Positions 1 to 8,311 of a stretch of 8,451 bases of DNA are shown one piece after another. Both the position numbers and the translations under genes were made by a program. How positions within the stretch are numbered: the first letter of the stretch is position 1; the number at the start of each line of letters is the position of its first letter. The DNA comes from Candidatus Cloacimonadota bacterium (GTDB lineage: Bacteria > Cloacimonadota > Cloacimonadia > Cloacimonadales > JAFGVF01), in the NCBI GenBank assembly GCA_016938155.1, contig JAFGVF010000158.1, positions 1 through 8,451 on the forward strand, in the 5' to 3' direction. The notes beneath the pieces were generated by a model. That model was not told the DNA's origin and did not search any database. It was given only the letters and a program-made list of their open reading frames with translations.

Positions 1-3000
1 AATGGAGATGGTACTGCTTTGTTAAGTGGCACACCTTCTGCTGCAGATTTAGGTGCTCATGATGTCATTCTTGAAGCCACAGATGGGGTGATAACTACTA
101 ATATTCAACAGGTGTTTACAATTAATGTTTATGATCAGAATACTGCTCCTGTTATTACATCCGCACCTGTCCTAAATGCCATTGAAGATCAGCTGTATCA
201 ATATCTGTTTGTTTCGGCTGATGCAAATTTCTGGGCTACTCTTTCCGTTTCTGCACCAACTCTTCCGGGTTGGCTTGTATTGACAGATAATGGTGATGGA
301 TCAGCTCTGCTCGAGGGCACACCACGGAATCAGAATGTGGGTGCTAATCCTGTTGTTCTGGAAGTTACTGATGGTGTTGCTGCTCCCGTACAACAGAGCT
401 TCACTATAAATGTGCAAAATACTAATGATGCCCCGCTTTTTACATCTATTCCGGTTACGCAGGTTGATGAAGGTTTCCTTTATACTTATAATGTAACTAC
501 CTCTGATGTGGATAACGGCGATGTTTTAGTGATTTCCGGAAGTAACATCCCTGTTTGGATGACTCTTGTAGATAATGGGGACGGAACAGCGGTTCTAAGC
601 GGAACTCCCGACGGAACTGCTTTAGGAGTTTATAACATTACATTGTTTGTTGATGATGGTAATGTTGCTCAACCCACAGAACAGCCATTCAGTGTAACTG
701 TGGACCCATATAACTATGACCCGATGTTTACTTCTATACCAGTCACTACGGCGACTGAAGATATCCCTTATATATATAATATCACAACTTCTGACCAGAA
801 TACCTGGGCCGTTCTGACTGTTAATGCTCCAACACTTCCAAGTTGGTTGACATTAACAGACCATGGAAATGGAACAGCAACTCTACAGGGAACGCCAGAT
901 GATTCGGATACCGGGCTGAATAATGTCACGATAAGTCTTACTGATGGTCAGATTGCTATTCCGGTGACTCAGACTTTTGTTATAAATGTTGCAGCGGTTA
1001 ATGACCAACCTTTCTTCACAGTATTCCCGAGTGATATCACTATCAATGAAGGTGCACTTTATCAATTCGATATCACAACTCATGACAACGACAGTGCGTT
1101 ATTATCAATTACTGCACCTGTACTGCCGGCATGGTTGACATTTACCAATAACGGAAACGGTACAGCTCACATTGAAGGGACACCTGATGGGAATAACATT
1201 GGAGCTAATCCTGTTACACTGGGTGTTTCAGACGGAATTGCACCTATTCTTGAGCAAAGTTACACTATAACTGTAAATCAGTTTAATTATTCACCAAGCT
1301 TTGTCAGTTCACCGGTTCTGACAGTACTTCAAGATAATCTTTATATATATAATGTTGTAACAACTGACTTCAATACTTGGGCTACATTAACTTTAACCAG
1401 TCCATTATTACCTGCATGGTTAGCTTTTACTGATAATGGTGATGGAACAGGTTTATTGACTGGAACACCAACCAATGCTGAAGTCGGAACACATCCTGTT
1501 ACTTTGAGAGTCAGTGATGGCGTATCAATTCCAATTAATCAGCAGTTTAATATACAGGTAGTCAATACTAATGACGGACCTGTTGTTTCTACTCCTATTC
1601 CTGACCTGACAGTTGCAGAGGATTTTGTCACTCCAATCGAGATTGACCTAAATCAGCACTTTTTTGATATGGATGGAAATCCCTTAAGCTATTCTTATAC
1701 AAGTAATAGTGATGAGATTAATGTCTCTTTATCAGTCAATATGCTGACAATTACATCAGTTTCTGATTGGTATGGAACATCATCTGTTACAGTAACTGCA
1801 GATGATATGCTCAACAGAATAAGTGTATCCGATACATTTGATGTTATTGTAACACCGGTAAATGATGCTCTTATTTTTACAACAACCAATGACACTACTG
1901 CTGTTGTCGGAACTAACTACACATATCATGCAGTTGTTACTGATGCTGATCCTTTAGATACAATTACCTTTGGAGTAACCGGGACAGTCCCAGCTTGGTT
2001 GACATATACTCCTAACTTAGATAGAACAGTCGATTTTGCAGGTATTCCGGCAAGTTCAGATTATGGCGTATATGATTTCATTCTAACAGCAACAGATGGT
2101 ACTGTTAATATCAGTCAGGATATTCATATCAATGTTTATGAAGATAATGCAACTCCTCAGTTTACTTCTGCCCCTGTTACTCAAGTTGACCAGGATGTTG
2201 TCTATACATATAATATCACTGCTACAGATGCTAACGACTGGGCTACTCTCATCATTTCTGCACCTGTTCTTCCGGCTTGGTTAACTTTTGCTGACAATGG
2301 AAACGGAACAGCTCTGTTGACCGGAACTCCTACAAATGATGAAGTAGGTGTCCACAATGTTCAGTTATCTTTAACAGATAATATTACTGCACCTGTATTG
2401 CAAAACTTTACTATTACAGTGAACAACATTAATGACACACCGGTTGTAATCTTAGCTTTAGATGATATGGCAGTTGATGAAGATTTCACTCCGTTCTCTA
2501 TAGATTTAACACTTCATTTCTCTGACCCTGATAATGATGCCCTTGTTTATAGTGTCGTCTCAACCGCCGGAGAAGTGATAACACAGATAAACACAACGAA
2601 CCTGCTTGTAAGCCCGGTAGCTAACTGGTATGGAAGTACAACCATAACAGTAACTGCTTCAGATCAGATTACAAGAAATCAGGTCAGTGATGCTTTCGTT
2701 CTGACAATCAATCCGATTAATGACCTGCCGGTGTTTACAACAACCAATGACACATTGGCAACGGTGGATGAAAACTATACATATCAGGCAATTGTATCCG
2801 ATCTTGACTCGACAGATTCAATATCTTTCAGCATCATCGGTTCCTTACCGGCATGGCTTACATTCACAGATAATGCAGACAGAACAGCTGATTTCTCAGG
2901 TACACCTGTTAGTTTGGATTATGGAATGTATGACTTTACCTTAAGAGCAACTGATGGTACTGTTAATATCAATCAGCAGATTCATATCAATGTGTGGGAA

Positions 3001-5532
3001 GACAACTATCTACCACAGTTTGATTCTACTCCTATACTCACAGCAACAGAAGATGAGCTTTATCATTATGATATAGCGGTAAGTGATGCTAATGCCTGGA
3101 ATACTTTGAATATTACTACGGTTGCCCTGCCTGGATGGTTAACGCTTGCTTATACTGCAGGAGAAGAAACTGCAATCCTGAGTGGTACACCAACAAATGA
3201 TGAAGTTGGAGATTGGAATGTAACTCTTCAGTTAGATGACGGAGTAATAGCAAACCCGGTTGAACAACAATTCACTATTACAGTACTCAATGTTAATGAT
3301 GCTCCATATGTGTTTAATCCCATTGATCCGATTGTACTGCAAGAGGACTTCGATGATATGTATCTTATTCATTGGAACGAGCATTTTGCCGATGATGACA
3401 TCAACGATAACTTAACCTATGAAGTCATTGCACCCAATCCTTTATTCTTTGATTTCAAATGGGATGATTCTGATTTAGTTATCGTTGCACGACATGATTA
3501 CAGCGGAACAGGTACAATTACGATAACTGCTTCTGATGGTAATCGAATTACTTCCGGTGCAAGAAGTATAAGGTCAGAAGTTTCAGTAGATGTTCCCATC
3601 ACGATTACAGCTGTTAATGACGCACCTGTGATTGTTACACCAATTGCCGATTTCAACATGGATGAAAATACAATAGATACGCATATCGATGTTACAACCG
3701 TGTTTGATGATGTTGATCTCCCTTATGGTGATGTATTAACTTACTCTTGGAGCAATCCGGCAAATATAAGTGTTTCTCTTAACGGAACAGTCTTAGTACT
3801 TGAACCGACTCTGAACTGGTATGGAACTGAAACAATTCAGCTTACAGCAACAGATAGCGAGAATGAACAGGTTACAGATGAATTCATAGTTACAGTTAAT
3901 AATGTATCTGATTTACCGGTGATTGAACCTATAGCTGACCAGCTATATATTAACAGCATGAACGGACCGTTTAATTATCAGGTTGATTTCTATGCCTACC
4001 CTGATATCGCCTTTGTACTTACCGGTACTCCCACCGGAATGACTATTGATGCAAACGGAATGATTACCTGGTTCCCACAGATTGACCAGATGGGAGTTTA
4101 TTCAATTACTGTAACGGGCAACAATATTGCAGGCTCAGATCAGGAGACATTCACCCTCAGAGCAGTAAATGAAGTATTCGGACCTCAAAGCATGGATGCC
4201 GCCCCTCTTGCAGTTGATACAATCAACCTGAGATGGACTGCACCCCCAACAACTGCCTGGATTACAAATTATCGGATATATATATCAGATTCCTATAATG
4301 GTGTTTATTCCATTCTTGAAACCGTGAATAGTGATGTGTTCCAATACAACTATTCTGTTCCTGACGAAGGAATGACATATTTCTATAAAGTTTCTGCTCT
4401 TCTTGATGCAGTAGTATGGCAGGGAGAAACAGCTTTCTCATCAATCTCATCAGTTTATACTCTTGAGGCTGGAGAGGATGAAATCAGTAATGATGATGGA
4501 AGTGATGAAGATGCACAACCGGTTGTTGCAGATACTCAGTTGGGTGTCAGGTTTGACCTTGTGCACAGATCTGAGTTTGTCGTCACCAAGGCAGCAGTTT
4601 TTATTACTGACTTATCAACTGATGACTTAGTTGTTGAATTCTCAGATTCCGGTATCCTGCCCGATAATGAAGTTGCAGGTTTGACAGTTACATATCCTGC
4701 AGCAAGCATTAACCTTGGCTGGAACTTCCTTGCTATTCCTTCTGCTATTCAACCGTCATTCTTCGGTGACAATTTCTATATTCGAATCCTTGGTTCTTCT
4801 GATCCTTGGGGAATTGGACTTGATACCAGTACAAATGGTAATACTTTCAGGAAGGTTGCCAATGTATGGAATCCTTTATTAACCGGAGAAGCAATGGTTA
4901 GAGCTATCATCAAGCAACTTGATGCAATCATCAGTGTGGATACCGTTGCTCATGACTTTGGTTTAATATACACTAAGGATCATTCAGCACCTTATGATAT
5001 CGGAGTTTCCAATATAGGGAATAAGGAATTGCTTATTAATTCGGTTAATGCTCCACCCGGATACGAGATTCGAGAATCAGGGGATACAGATTGGGAAACA
5101 GTTCTCAGTAATCTGACAATTGTTCCGTCCGGAATCTTGACTATCCAGGTAAGATTTGCTCCGACACAGTCAGACTTTACTTACAATGGTAATCTTGTTT
5201 TCAACAGTACTGACGAAAACAATCCTGTTGTTTCGGTAGCTTTATCGGGTACAACAATGGAGTCTGAACCGAATGCATTTACTCCGAATGGAGACGGCAA
5301 GAACGATACCTTCAACTTCAAGGTTATCTCTGATACCAATGATAATGTTAAAATGACTATCTTTAATCTAAAAGGTCGTAAGATGAAAGAAATCACCGGT
5401 CGCTCCAACGCACCATTAGTTTGGAACGGAGAGGATGATTCGGGAGATGAATGTAATAGTGGTCCGTATCTCTATGTTGTAGAGAAAGCGGGTGATCGTT
5501 ATCAACGCGGCAAAATCTATTTGGTAAAGTAA
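1..5532 (+). CDS. Giant multi-domain Ig/cadherin-like surface protein with T9SS-like C-terminal domain (5'-partial)
   Basis: Probable cell-surface adhesin or fibre protein; ligand unknown. The frame is open from base 1, and the first codons (NGDGTALLSGTP) are the middle of a repeat domain, so the N-terminus and signal peptide lie outside the window and a TTG start at 19 is not real. About 11 putative-Ig (He_PIG-type) domains of about 95 residues begin near bases 151, 436, 724, 1009, 1297, 1869, 2158, 2731, 3016 and 3919; each typically carries a YxYN strand, LPxWLT, NGDGTAxLxGTP, TDG and a closing NDxP. Four cadherin-like domains (DWYG or NWYG motif in three) begin near 1581, 2443, 3307 and 3628. 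Then come fibronectin III (4174-4461), an unassigned beta-rich module (4462-4917), an ASH/choice-of-anchor-like module (4918-5271, HDFG, VRFAP, LSGT) and a C-terminal domain (5272-5529) starting NAFTPNGDGKNDTF, typical of gliding-motility/T9SS type B or FlgD-like domains. It is the first visible gene of the operon with the next CDS. Domain families are recognised by motif; ligand and secretion route are inferred. Confidence 0.9.
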   Translation, partial: NGDGTALLSGTPSAADLGAHDVILEATDGVITTNIQQVFTINVYDQNTAPVITSAPVLNAIEDQLYQYLFVSADANFWATLSVSAPTLPGWLVLTDNGDGSALLEGTPRNQNVGANPVVLEVTDGVAAPVQQSFTINVQNTNDAPLFTSIPVTQVDEGFLYTYNVTTSDVDNGDVLVISGSNIPVWMTLVDNGDGTAVLSGTPDGTALGVYNITLFVDDGNVAQPTEQPFSVTVDPYNYDPMFTSIPVTTATEDIPYIYNITTSDQNTWAVLTVNAPTLPSWLTLTDHGNGTATLQGTPDDSDTGLNNVTISLTDGQIAIPVTQTFVINVAAVNDQPFFTVFPSDITINEGALYQFDITTHDNDSALLSITAPVLPAWLTFTNNGNGTAHIEGTPDGNNIGANPVTLGVSDGIAPILEQSYTITVNQFNYSPSFVSSPVLTVLQDNLYIYNVVTTDFNTWATLTLTSPLLPAWLAFTDNGDGTGLLTGTPTNAEVGTHPVTLRVSDGVSIPINQQFNIQVVNTNDGPVVSTPIPDLTVAEDFVTPIEIDLNQHFFDMDGNPLSYSYTSNSDEINVSLSVNMLTITSVSDWYGTSSVTVTADDMLNRISVSDTFDVIVTPVNDALIFTTTNDTTAVVGTNYTYHAVVTDADPLDTITFGVTGTVPAWLTYTPNLDRTVDFAGIPASSDYGVYDFILTATDGTVNISQDIHINVYEDNATPQFTSAPVTQVDQDVVYTYNITATDANDWATLIISAPVLPAWLTFADNGNGTALLTGTPTNDEVGVHNVQLSLTDNITAPVLQNFTITVNNINDTPVVILALDDMAVDEDFTPFSIDLTLHFSDPDNDALVYSVVSTAGEVITQINTTNLLVSPVANWYGSTTITVTASDQITRNQVSDAFVLTINPINDLPVFTTTNDTLATVDENYTYQAIVSDLDSTDSISFSIIGSLPAWLTFTDNADRTADFSGTPVSLDYGMYDFTLRATDGTVNINQQIHINVWEDNYLPQFDSTPILTATEDELYHYDIAVSDANAWNTLNITTVALPGWLTLAYTAGEETAILSGTPTNDEVGDWNVTLQLDDGVIANPVEQQFTITVLNVNDAPYVFNPIDPIVLQEDFDDMYLIHWNEHFADDDINDNLTYEVIAPNPLFFDFKWDDSDLVIVARHDYSGTGTITITASDGNRITSGARSIRSEVSVDVPITITAVNDAPVIVTPIADFNMDENTIDTHIDVTTVFDDVDLPYGDVLTYSWSNPANISVSLNGTVLVLEPTLNWYGTETIQLTATDSENEQVTDEFIVTVNNVSDLPVIEPIADQLYINSMNGPFNYQVDFYAYPDIAFVLTGTPTGMTIDANGMITWFPQIDQMGVYSITVTGNNIAGSDQETFTLRAVNEVFGPQSMDAAPLAVDTINLRWTAPPTTAWITNYRIYISDSYNGVYSILETVNSDVFQYNYSVPDEGMTYFYKVSALLDAVVWQGETAFSSISSVYTLEAGEDEISNDDGSDEDAQPVVADTQLGVRFDLVHRSEFVVTKAAVFITDLSTDDLVVEFSDSGILPDNEVAGLTVTYPAASINLGWNFLAIPSAIQPSFFGDNFYIRILGSSDPWGIGLDTSTNGNTFRKVANVWNPLLTGEAMVRAIIKQLDAIISVDTVAHDFGLIYTKDHSAPYDIGVSNIGNKELLINSVNAPPGYEIRESGDTDWETVLSNLTIVPSGILTIQVRFAPTQSDFTYNGNLVFNSTDENNPVVSVALSGTTMESEPNAFTPNGDGKNDTFNFKVISDTNDNVKMTIFNLKGRKMKEITGRSNAPLVWNGEDDSGDECNSGPYLYVVEKAGDRYQRGKIYLVK
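1297..3015 (+). repeat. Higher-order coding repeat, two units of about 858-861 bp, plus a diverged partial third
   Basis: Three consecutive domains (Ig-like, cadherin-like, Ig-like) repeat as a block: unit 1 is about 1297-2157 and unit 2 about 2158-3015. A third, diverged start covers an Ig-like and a cadherin-like domain (3016-3627). DNA-level identity is visible: ACAACAACCAATGACAC occurs at 1879 and 2737, and GATGGTACTGTTAATATCA at 2095 and 2953, both exactly 858 bp apart (286 codons). The single Ig-like repeats in 151-1296 are more diverged and lack the cadherin-like member. This fits block duplication on top of older single-domain duplication. Confidence 0.8.
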
Positions 5533-5536
5533 GGAG
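5531..5536 (+). promoter_or_regulatory. Ribosome binding site of the LysM/beta-barrel gene
   Basis: AAGGAG lies 6 nt before the ATG at 5543, and its first two bases are the last two of the upstream TAA stop (5530-5532). This fixes the start and implies co-transcription, and probably translational coupling, with the giant surface-protein gene. Confidence 0.8.
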
Positions 5537-5542
5537 TACAAC

Positions 5543-7129
5543 ATGAAAAAGATAATAATAATAACTATACTCCTTGCTGTTTCCGTTCTTGCCATGGCGT
5601 TTGATAACTTTGTTCCTGCCGAAGAGATGTTCGGGAAGTATTTCAAGTTCTCCTCATATTACAATAAAGAGTATCAGGAGTTCGATGGTGGTTTTGATAA
5701 CTTCGGACTTATGGTTGCAAAACCTCATATCTATGGTAATCTTGGTTTGGAATTGGATGCTACTACCAAAATGGATGATGTTTATCGTGAGACATTCGGT
5801 AACCTCTCACTTGGGTTTAACTTCAGGAAGAGGCTTGCAATTGCTCTATCTGGTGGATTTATCAACCGTGCGTATGATTCCGGTGGTTTAATCTTTAATA
5901 CACCTGAAGACATCGCCGATGAAAGCATCTTTGCTCCGACTGTCGGTGCAAGTTTCCATTCTACTCTAATCAAGAAGAAACTGGAGTTCGGTGGTGGGGC
6001 TTATTACCTTAATCAACCGGATATTTCCATGAATAACGGGGAAGACAAGTTGCCATTAATGGCTGACTCATATCTCCGCTGGACAATCAATAAAAACTTC
6101 ATGCTGGGGGCAAGTTATCATCTCGAGGATAATGAACACTATTTCGGGCTTGATTTCTCTTTCAGTGTTCCTGCTCCCTGGTTTAAGTTTAAGACAGCTG
6201 TTAGTCAGGAAAAGGTATCCTTTATACCATCTTTCCATACATTCAACTACTGGACCTTTGATGTAAAGTATGATTACTTCCTGGAAAAGGAATTAGTCGG
6301 AACAAACTACGGGGTTCAGGTTACCTATGAATTGGTTAAAGAATATCCTGTAATTGCAGTTTATAATGAGTTTGAAGGAGCTGACATCGTAGATACAGAG
6401 GTTGATTCTGTTCGCATCGATTTCGGTGTAGAGGACGCTGACAGACTCTATTTCATCAAGGCTAATCTTAACGACGAAACGCAGTTGCTTGCCGGCAAAC
6501 TAAGTGAGTACAGTAAGAAAGAATTCTCTGTTCCTGTGCAGTTAAAAGAGGGTAAGAATATCTTTGATATTTCAACCCGTGCAGTTAACGGTAAGCCAAT
6601 CAACAAACGGATTGTCTTCAATTACACACTTCCAACCTGGATTGCTCAAGTGGATTCTGTTGATGCCGATTCTCTGGCTTCAAAAGACAAAGCTCAGGAT
6701 GTAGTTGTTGAAGTTATCGAGAAGACTGAAGCTGAACCGGTTGTGGAAGAAGTAATTGTAGTTGAAGAGCCTGAAGAGATTCAACTGATTGATAAGTACA
6801 TCGTTAAGCCGGGTGATTCGCTCTGGAAGATTGCTAAGATGCCTGAGTGCTATAACGATCCTTATAAGTGGAAAACAATCTATGAATTGAATAGAGACCA
6901 GATAAAAGACCCTGACCTGATTTATCCGAAACAGGAATTGACTATCAGGGGTATTTTCAAAGGATTCTATACAGTCAAGAAAGGTGACACACTCTGGGGA
7001 ATCTCTAAAAAGCCTGAAATTTACGGTGATCCATTCAAATGGCGTAAGTTATATGAGAACAATAAAGATGTGATTAAAAATCCTGATTTAATCTATCCTA
7101 ACCAGAAACTAAAGGTTGGAGATGAATAG
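5543..7129 (+). CDS. Secreted PorP/SprF-like beta-barrel protein with Ig-like region and two C-terminal LysM domains
   Basis: Probable outer-membrane protein with a periplasmic, peptidoglycan-binding tail (528 aa). Residues 1-19 (MKKIIIITILLAVSVLAMA) are a signal peptide with an A-x-A-like end. Residues about 20-265 alternate short amphipathic strands with turns (GNLSLGFNFRKR, LEFGGGAYYL, NFMLGASYHLED, HYFGLDFSFS), resembling the PorP/SprF T9SS-associated membrane family. Residues about 266-370 look Ig-like (VQLKEGKNIFDISTRA). Residues about 372-415 are an acidic E/V/P-rich linker. LysM 1 (about 418-467, YIVKPGDSLWKIAK) and LysM 2 (about 476-524, YTVKKGDTLWGISK) each carry a DPxKW motif and end PDLIYPxQxL. 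The ATG has a good Shine-Dalgarno and is 10 bp after the giant gene. In Flavobacterium, SprF-type proteins sit beside large type B-CTD adhesins and are needed for their export, so a partner role is plausible. LysM and signal peptide are near certain; the barrel family assignment is moderate. Confidence 0.85.
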   Translation: MKKIIIITILLAVSVLAMAFDNFVPAEEMFGKYFKFSSYYNKEYQEFDGGFDNFGLMVAKPHIYGNLGLELDATTKMDDVYRETFGNLSLGFNFRKRLAIALSGGFINRAYDSGGLIFNTPEDIADESIFAPTVGASFHSTLIKKKLEFGGGAYYLNQPDISMNNGEDKLPLMADSYLRWTINKNFMLGASYHLEDNEHYFGLDFSFSVPAPWFKFKTAVSQEKVSFIPSFHTFNYWTFDVKYDYFLEKELVGTNYGVQVTYELVKEYPVIAVYNEFEGADIVDTEVDSVRIDFGVEDADRLYFIKANLNDETQLLAGKLSEYSKKEFSVPVQLKEGKNIFDISTRAVNGKPINKRIVFNYTLPTWIAQVDSVDADSLASKDKAQDVVVEVIEKTEAEPVVEEVIVVEEPEEIQLIDKYIVKPGDSLWKIAKMPECYNDPYKWKTIYELNRDQIKDPDLIYPKQELTIRGIFKGFYTVKKGDTLWGISKKPEIYGDPFKWRKLYENNKDVIKNPDLIYPNQKLKVGDE

Positions 7130-7152
7130 GTAATAATCACCTGACTATAATA

Positions 7153-7189
7153 AAGAAGCTCCCGATTCTTTGGGAGCTTCTTCTTTTAT
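7153..7189 (+). terminator. Rho-independent terminator of the surface-protein operon
   Basis: Inverted repeat with an 11-bp perfect stem (7153-7163 with 7172-7182, core GAAGCTCCC/GGGAGCTTC), an 8-nt loop (7164-7171) and a T-rich tail TTCTTTTAT. It lies 23 bp after the stop of the LysM gene. On the other strand the stem is followed by TTTATTAT, so it may also stop transcripts leaving the transposase. Confidence 0.9.
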
Positions 7190-7212
7190 CCGGATTGTTC
7201 TTTTGGGTTTCA

Positions 7213-7230
7213 CTTACGACCTTTCAAATG
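7213..7230 (+). repeat. Target-site repeat unit 1 (interrupted by the insertion)
   Basis: This 18-bp stretch matches 8431-8448 apart from one C/G substitution (7225 vs 8442) and one-base indels. When the element is removed, 7230 joins 8428. The unit then completes with GTC to 21 bp and is followed at once by the second 21-bp unit. It contains the right-target sequence read by the bridge RNA (7222-7230). Confidence 0.65.
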
Positions 7231-7242
7231 TACTATACTTCA

Positions 7243-7248
7243 TGTCAA
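7243..7248 (-). promoter_or_regulatory. -35 half of the split junction promoter (right end)
   Basis: A perfect TTGACA on the - strand overlaps the transposase TGA stop codon (7247-7245). It points outward from the element. In the integrated copy no good -10 follows at the right distance. When the right end is joined to the left end through CATT, TATATT at 8422-8417 falls 17 nt downstream. Confidence 0.65.
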
Positions 7249-8219
7249 ACACTTTTTCTGTAACATGAGACCCACACTCTATCGTATTTAACTATAGCAA
7301 ATATTTGTCTTAGTAGTTTATGTGATACTGCTATCTGGGCTTTAACCTTGCTCATCCCCTTTGCTAATAATCGTTCATAAAGCTGCCTGCAATCAGGATT
7401 GTATTGTTTTGCTGTTAATGCTCCAAGGTATAGCATTTTTCTGAATAATGGATTCCCTTTTTTAGATATATTTGACCTCCCTCTTACACTAGTACCTGAT
7501 ATCTTAGGATGTGGATTCAGACCAACAAAGGAGACGACTTGCTTAGTAGAATCAAAGTCTTCAAACTTACCAAAGTATCCCAAAATTAATGAAGCATTCT
7601 TGGGCCCAACTCCTGGGATATCTAACAATCGGTTATAGACTTCTTCATAGTTCTCAAGAATAATTTCTTCTATTCGATTCTCAAGTCTCTCAATTATTTT
7701 AAGGTAATCTTTAATAGTTTTCCTGTAAGATTTTAAAACAATCGTTACACTACTTTCACAAGCTTGAAGAGCTAATAGCTGACACTTCATTGAACTGACA
7801 AGCTTTTGATATGATTCAACTGCATTAAATATGGTTATAATCTCCATCTGGCAATTAGAAGGCAACTTACTCAAAGAAGGTTTCTGTTCATATCCATATT
7901 CAGCAATAATTCTTGCATCTACAGAATCGGTTTTAGCTCTTATCATTTTCATCTCAGAGAACTTTTTGATTCGATAGGGATTTACTACTGAGCAATCAAA
8001 TTCTAGTGTTACTAATGTTGCAAATAAGATTCTATGATAAACACCTGTTGCCTCCATCGTGACATGATAATCTGATTTACTCTTAAGCTTGATGAAATAC
8101 TTACTAATAGATTTTCGATCATTTTGTATCTGGAATATATTGTGAGAAACTCCATCAAAAAGAGAGATATCTAACTTATCCTTAGAGACATCAATTCCAA
8201 TCCATTTCTTGTAAATCAT
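7245..8219 (-). CDS. IS110-family transposase (DEDD/serine, bridge-RNA-guided recombinase)
   Basis: Recombinase for excision, circularisation and insertion of the element, 324 aa, the usual size for the family. The N-terminal RuvC-like DEDD domain shows D10 (GIDVSK), E56 (TMEATG) and D98/D101 (KTDSVDA). A helical, coiled-coil-like middle follows (about 130-195). The C-terminal Transposase_20 domain has a helix-hairpin-helix-like IPGVGP (201-206), FVGLNP (231-236) and SGTSVRGRSNISKKGN (241-256), where S241 or S244 is the likely nucleophile. I chose ATG at 8219 over an in-frame ATG at 8264. AAAGGA lies 7 nt upstream of 8219, the family's conserved sequence starts there, and 8264 falls inside the bridge-RNA right donor guide and has no Shine-Dalgarno. 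The ORF is intact. Family assignment is secure; activity is inferred. Confidence 0.93.
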   Translation of the reverse strand: MIYKKWIGIDVSKDKLDISLFDGVSHNIFQIQNDRKSISKYFIKLKSKSDYHVTMEATGVYHRILFATLVTLEFDCSVVNPYRIKKFSEMKMIRAKTDSVDARIIAEYGYEQKPSLSKLPSNCQMEIITIFNAVESYQKLVSSMKCQLLALQACESSVTIVLKSYRKTIKDYLKIIERLENRIEEIILENYEEVYNRLLDIPGVGPKNASLILGYFGKFEDFDSTKQVVSFVGLNPHPKISGTSVRGRSNISKKGNPLFRKMLYLGALTAKQYNPDCRQLYERLLAKGMSKVKAQIAVSHKLLRQIFAIVKYDRVWVSCYRKSV

Positions 8220-8226
8220 AACTTTT

Positions 8227-8232
8227 TCCTTT
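8227..8232 (-). promoter_or_regulatory. Ribosome binding site of the transposase
   Basis: AAAGGA on the - strand, 7 nt before the ATG at 8219. It decides the start codon in favour of 8219 and lies just beyond the likely 3' end of the bridge RNA. Confidence 0.7.
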
Positions 8233-8251
8233 ACTAATTTTTTAAAGAAAA

Positions 8252-8310
8252 TTAAGTCTACCATTGTTTATTATCCAGGTTTGAAAACCTAATGTACTAT
8301 TCAGACTTAA
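8252..8310 (-). other. Donor-binding loop of the bridge RNA
   Basis: The basal stem is 8 perfect pairs, TTAAGTCT (8310-8303) with AGACTTAA (8259-8252). The apical hairpin is AGGTTTTCAAACCT (8290-8277). The internal-loop left strand ATAGTACATT (8300-8291) is identical to the right end of the element (7236-7227). The right strand AATAAACAATGGT (8272-8260) is complementary at 12 of 13 bases to the left end (8429-8417). This is the stem, internal loop, hairpin layout expected of a donor loop. The run TTTTCTTT (8251-8244) after the stem could help end the RNA. Confidence 0.82.
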
Positions 8311-8311
8311 G

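Noticed and set aside
19..21. TTG as the start codon of the large surface protein
   Set aside because: The codons before it (NGDGTA) complete the same motif found in every other Ig-like repeat, and no ribosome binding site is possible there; the gene simply enters the window open.
883..1895. Minus-strand ORFs inside the surface-protein gene (883-1083, 1695-1895, and similarly 4262-4450 and 5181-5408)
   Set aside because: Antisense shadows of a strongly supported coding frame, without ribosome binding sites or recognisable domains.
2096..2944. Short + strand ORFs (2096-2284, 2720-2944) in another frame
   Set aside because: They overlap the giant gene entirely and lie in the periodic repeat DNA; frame shadows with low-complexity composition.
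151..3015. Regular repeats as a possible CRISPR array
   Set aside because: The repeats are in-frame protein domains of about 285 bp, degenerate at the DNA level and with no spacer structure.
5416..5973. Overlapping ORFs around the start of the LysM gene (5416-5646 -, 5574-5891 +, 5782-5973 -)
   Set aside because: They conflict with the signal-peptide-bearing frame, which has a clear Shine-Dalgarno and domain content.
7399..7638. Plus-strand ORF inside the transposase
   Set aside because: Antisense shadow of the conserved Transposase_20 domain.
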